Assembly (NCBI RefSeq): GCF_900129865.1 | Contig: NZ_FQXD01000003.1 | Span: 228,645 to 292,644, forward strand | DNA from: Virgibacillus chiguensis | Lineage (GTDB): Bacteria; Bacillota; Bacilli; Bacillales; Amphibacillaceae | Length of the DNA: 64,000 bases | Reading direction: 5' to 3' | Shown: in pieces, positions 63,698-64,000 of the stretch | Numbering within the stretch: the first letter of the stretch is position 1 | Layout of the letters: each line of letters starts with the position of its first letter | The notes under the pieces: generated by a model | Database searches by the model: none | The model's input: the letters and a program-made list of their open reading frames with translations, nothing else | Told to the model about the DNA's origin: nothing | Made by a program: the position numbers and the translations under genes

Positions 63698-64000
63698 AAA
63701 AAATGGGAATTTTCACTGCTATGATCGCACCTTCTCATCCCACAATACTCATGGTGACAAACCCTCCCACATCTCACAGCGTCTTCGCGCATACATTCCT
63801 TCGTTCGGTCTATCCATGAAGTGGGGCCGGCGTTGCTTTCCTACAGGGTCATTGCCCGATTGTATAAAAATTGCCGGCTGCTCCGTGCTTCCATTGTTAT
63901 CTCGTATTTGTATAAAATGAACTTCTTAAAAAACGTCTAAACGGAGGTTTCGTTATTACTTAGTTAAGCTGCACTCTGTAAGCGAAAATGCGGAATATCA
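63698..64000. other. GC-richer block at the window end, unassigned
   Basis: About 63720-63900 is clearly richer in G and C than the surroundings (for example GTGGGGCCGGCGTTGCTTTC at 63821). An 84-codon open frame on the plus strand has no ribosome site and no protein-like composition, and the minus strand has stops in every frame. It could be a structured RNA, part of a mobile element or a decayed gene. No T-box motif was found although trpS would be expected next. Confidence 0.35.

Noticed and set aside
63666..63920. 84-residue open frame near the window end
   Set aside because: No ribosome site, no protein-like pattern, and its start lies within a terminator-like hairpin.
63480..64000. T-box leader for trpS
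   Set aside because: Expected from B. subtilis gene order, but no T-box core sequence or typical specifier stem was found.
1..64000. CRISPR arrays, rRNA, tRNA, prophage or intact insertion sequence
   Set aside because: Repeats seen are dispersed, not spaced arrays, and no tRNA-like, rRNA-like, phage or transposase sequence was recognised.

Overview
The window is AT-rich DNA from a low-GC Gram-positive, endospore-forming member of the Bacillaceae. The family-level call is firm: gerPA-gerPF spore-coat genes, comK, addAB, hemEHY and ecsAB are all present, and the gene order closely follows one arc of the Bacillus subtilis chromosome. The two glycine-betaine receptors and the dispersed repeats suggest a halotolerant genus such as Oceanobacillus or Virgibacillus; that genus call is inference.

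Layout. 1-2040: 3' end of a betaine uptake locus with two substrate-binding lipoproteins whose half-domains are in opposite order. 2200-4300: yhaH, trpP and hit on the minus strand. 5100-9860: a LacI-regulated nucleoside/ribose block (ribokinase, nucleoside hydrolase, DcuC-type carrier, regulator) lying between hit and ecsA, genes that are neighbours in B. subtilis. 10441-13740: ecsA, ecsB, yhaA. 14069-18524: a mixed accessory stretch with a ferritin-like protein, a PAP2 phosphatase, a gene fused from an MFS N-terminus and a LuxR-type C-terminus, a BdbC/thioredoxin pair, a decayed iron alcohol dehydrogenase and the heme monooxygenase hmoB. 19214-24908: pbpF then hemE-hemH-hemY. 24954-31132: pepF, the tiny gene yhfH, lplJ and lcfB, the last behind a FadR-like operator. 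31367-33893: comK, yhjD (with a LexA-like box), yhjE and sipV. 34249-41456: addB-addA. 41633-43682: the complete six-gene gerP cluster. 44096-51549: a DUF418 membrane protein, rocD, yisL, an amylase-fold membrane protein that has lost its catalytic residues, yitS, yitT and a lipoprotein. 51672-56069: a NifU-N-like protein, two very small genes, yitU, yitV, yitW, uppP. 56342-63468: a His/Gly/Tyr-rich small protein, yjzD, yjaV, a frameshifted med, fabH-fabF behind a FapR-like operator, a small membrane protein and yjbA.

Most of the window is conserved chromosomal backbone with well-formed Rho-independent terminators. Its unusual content is in (i) the permuted betaine receptors, (ii) the catalytically degenerate GH13 protein, (iii) the nucleoside island with its perfect operator, (iv) gene decay and fusion (med, the alcohol dehydrogenase, the MFS/LuxR chimera), and (v) at least two families of dispersed non-coding repeats in the intergenic gaps: one of about 211 bp with imperfect terminal inverted repeats, and one of about 60-85 bp built around a TATAGTATAAG core. 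I saw no rRNA, tRNA, CRISPR array, prophage or intact insertion sequence.
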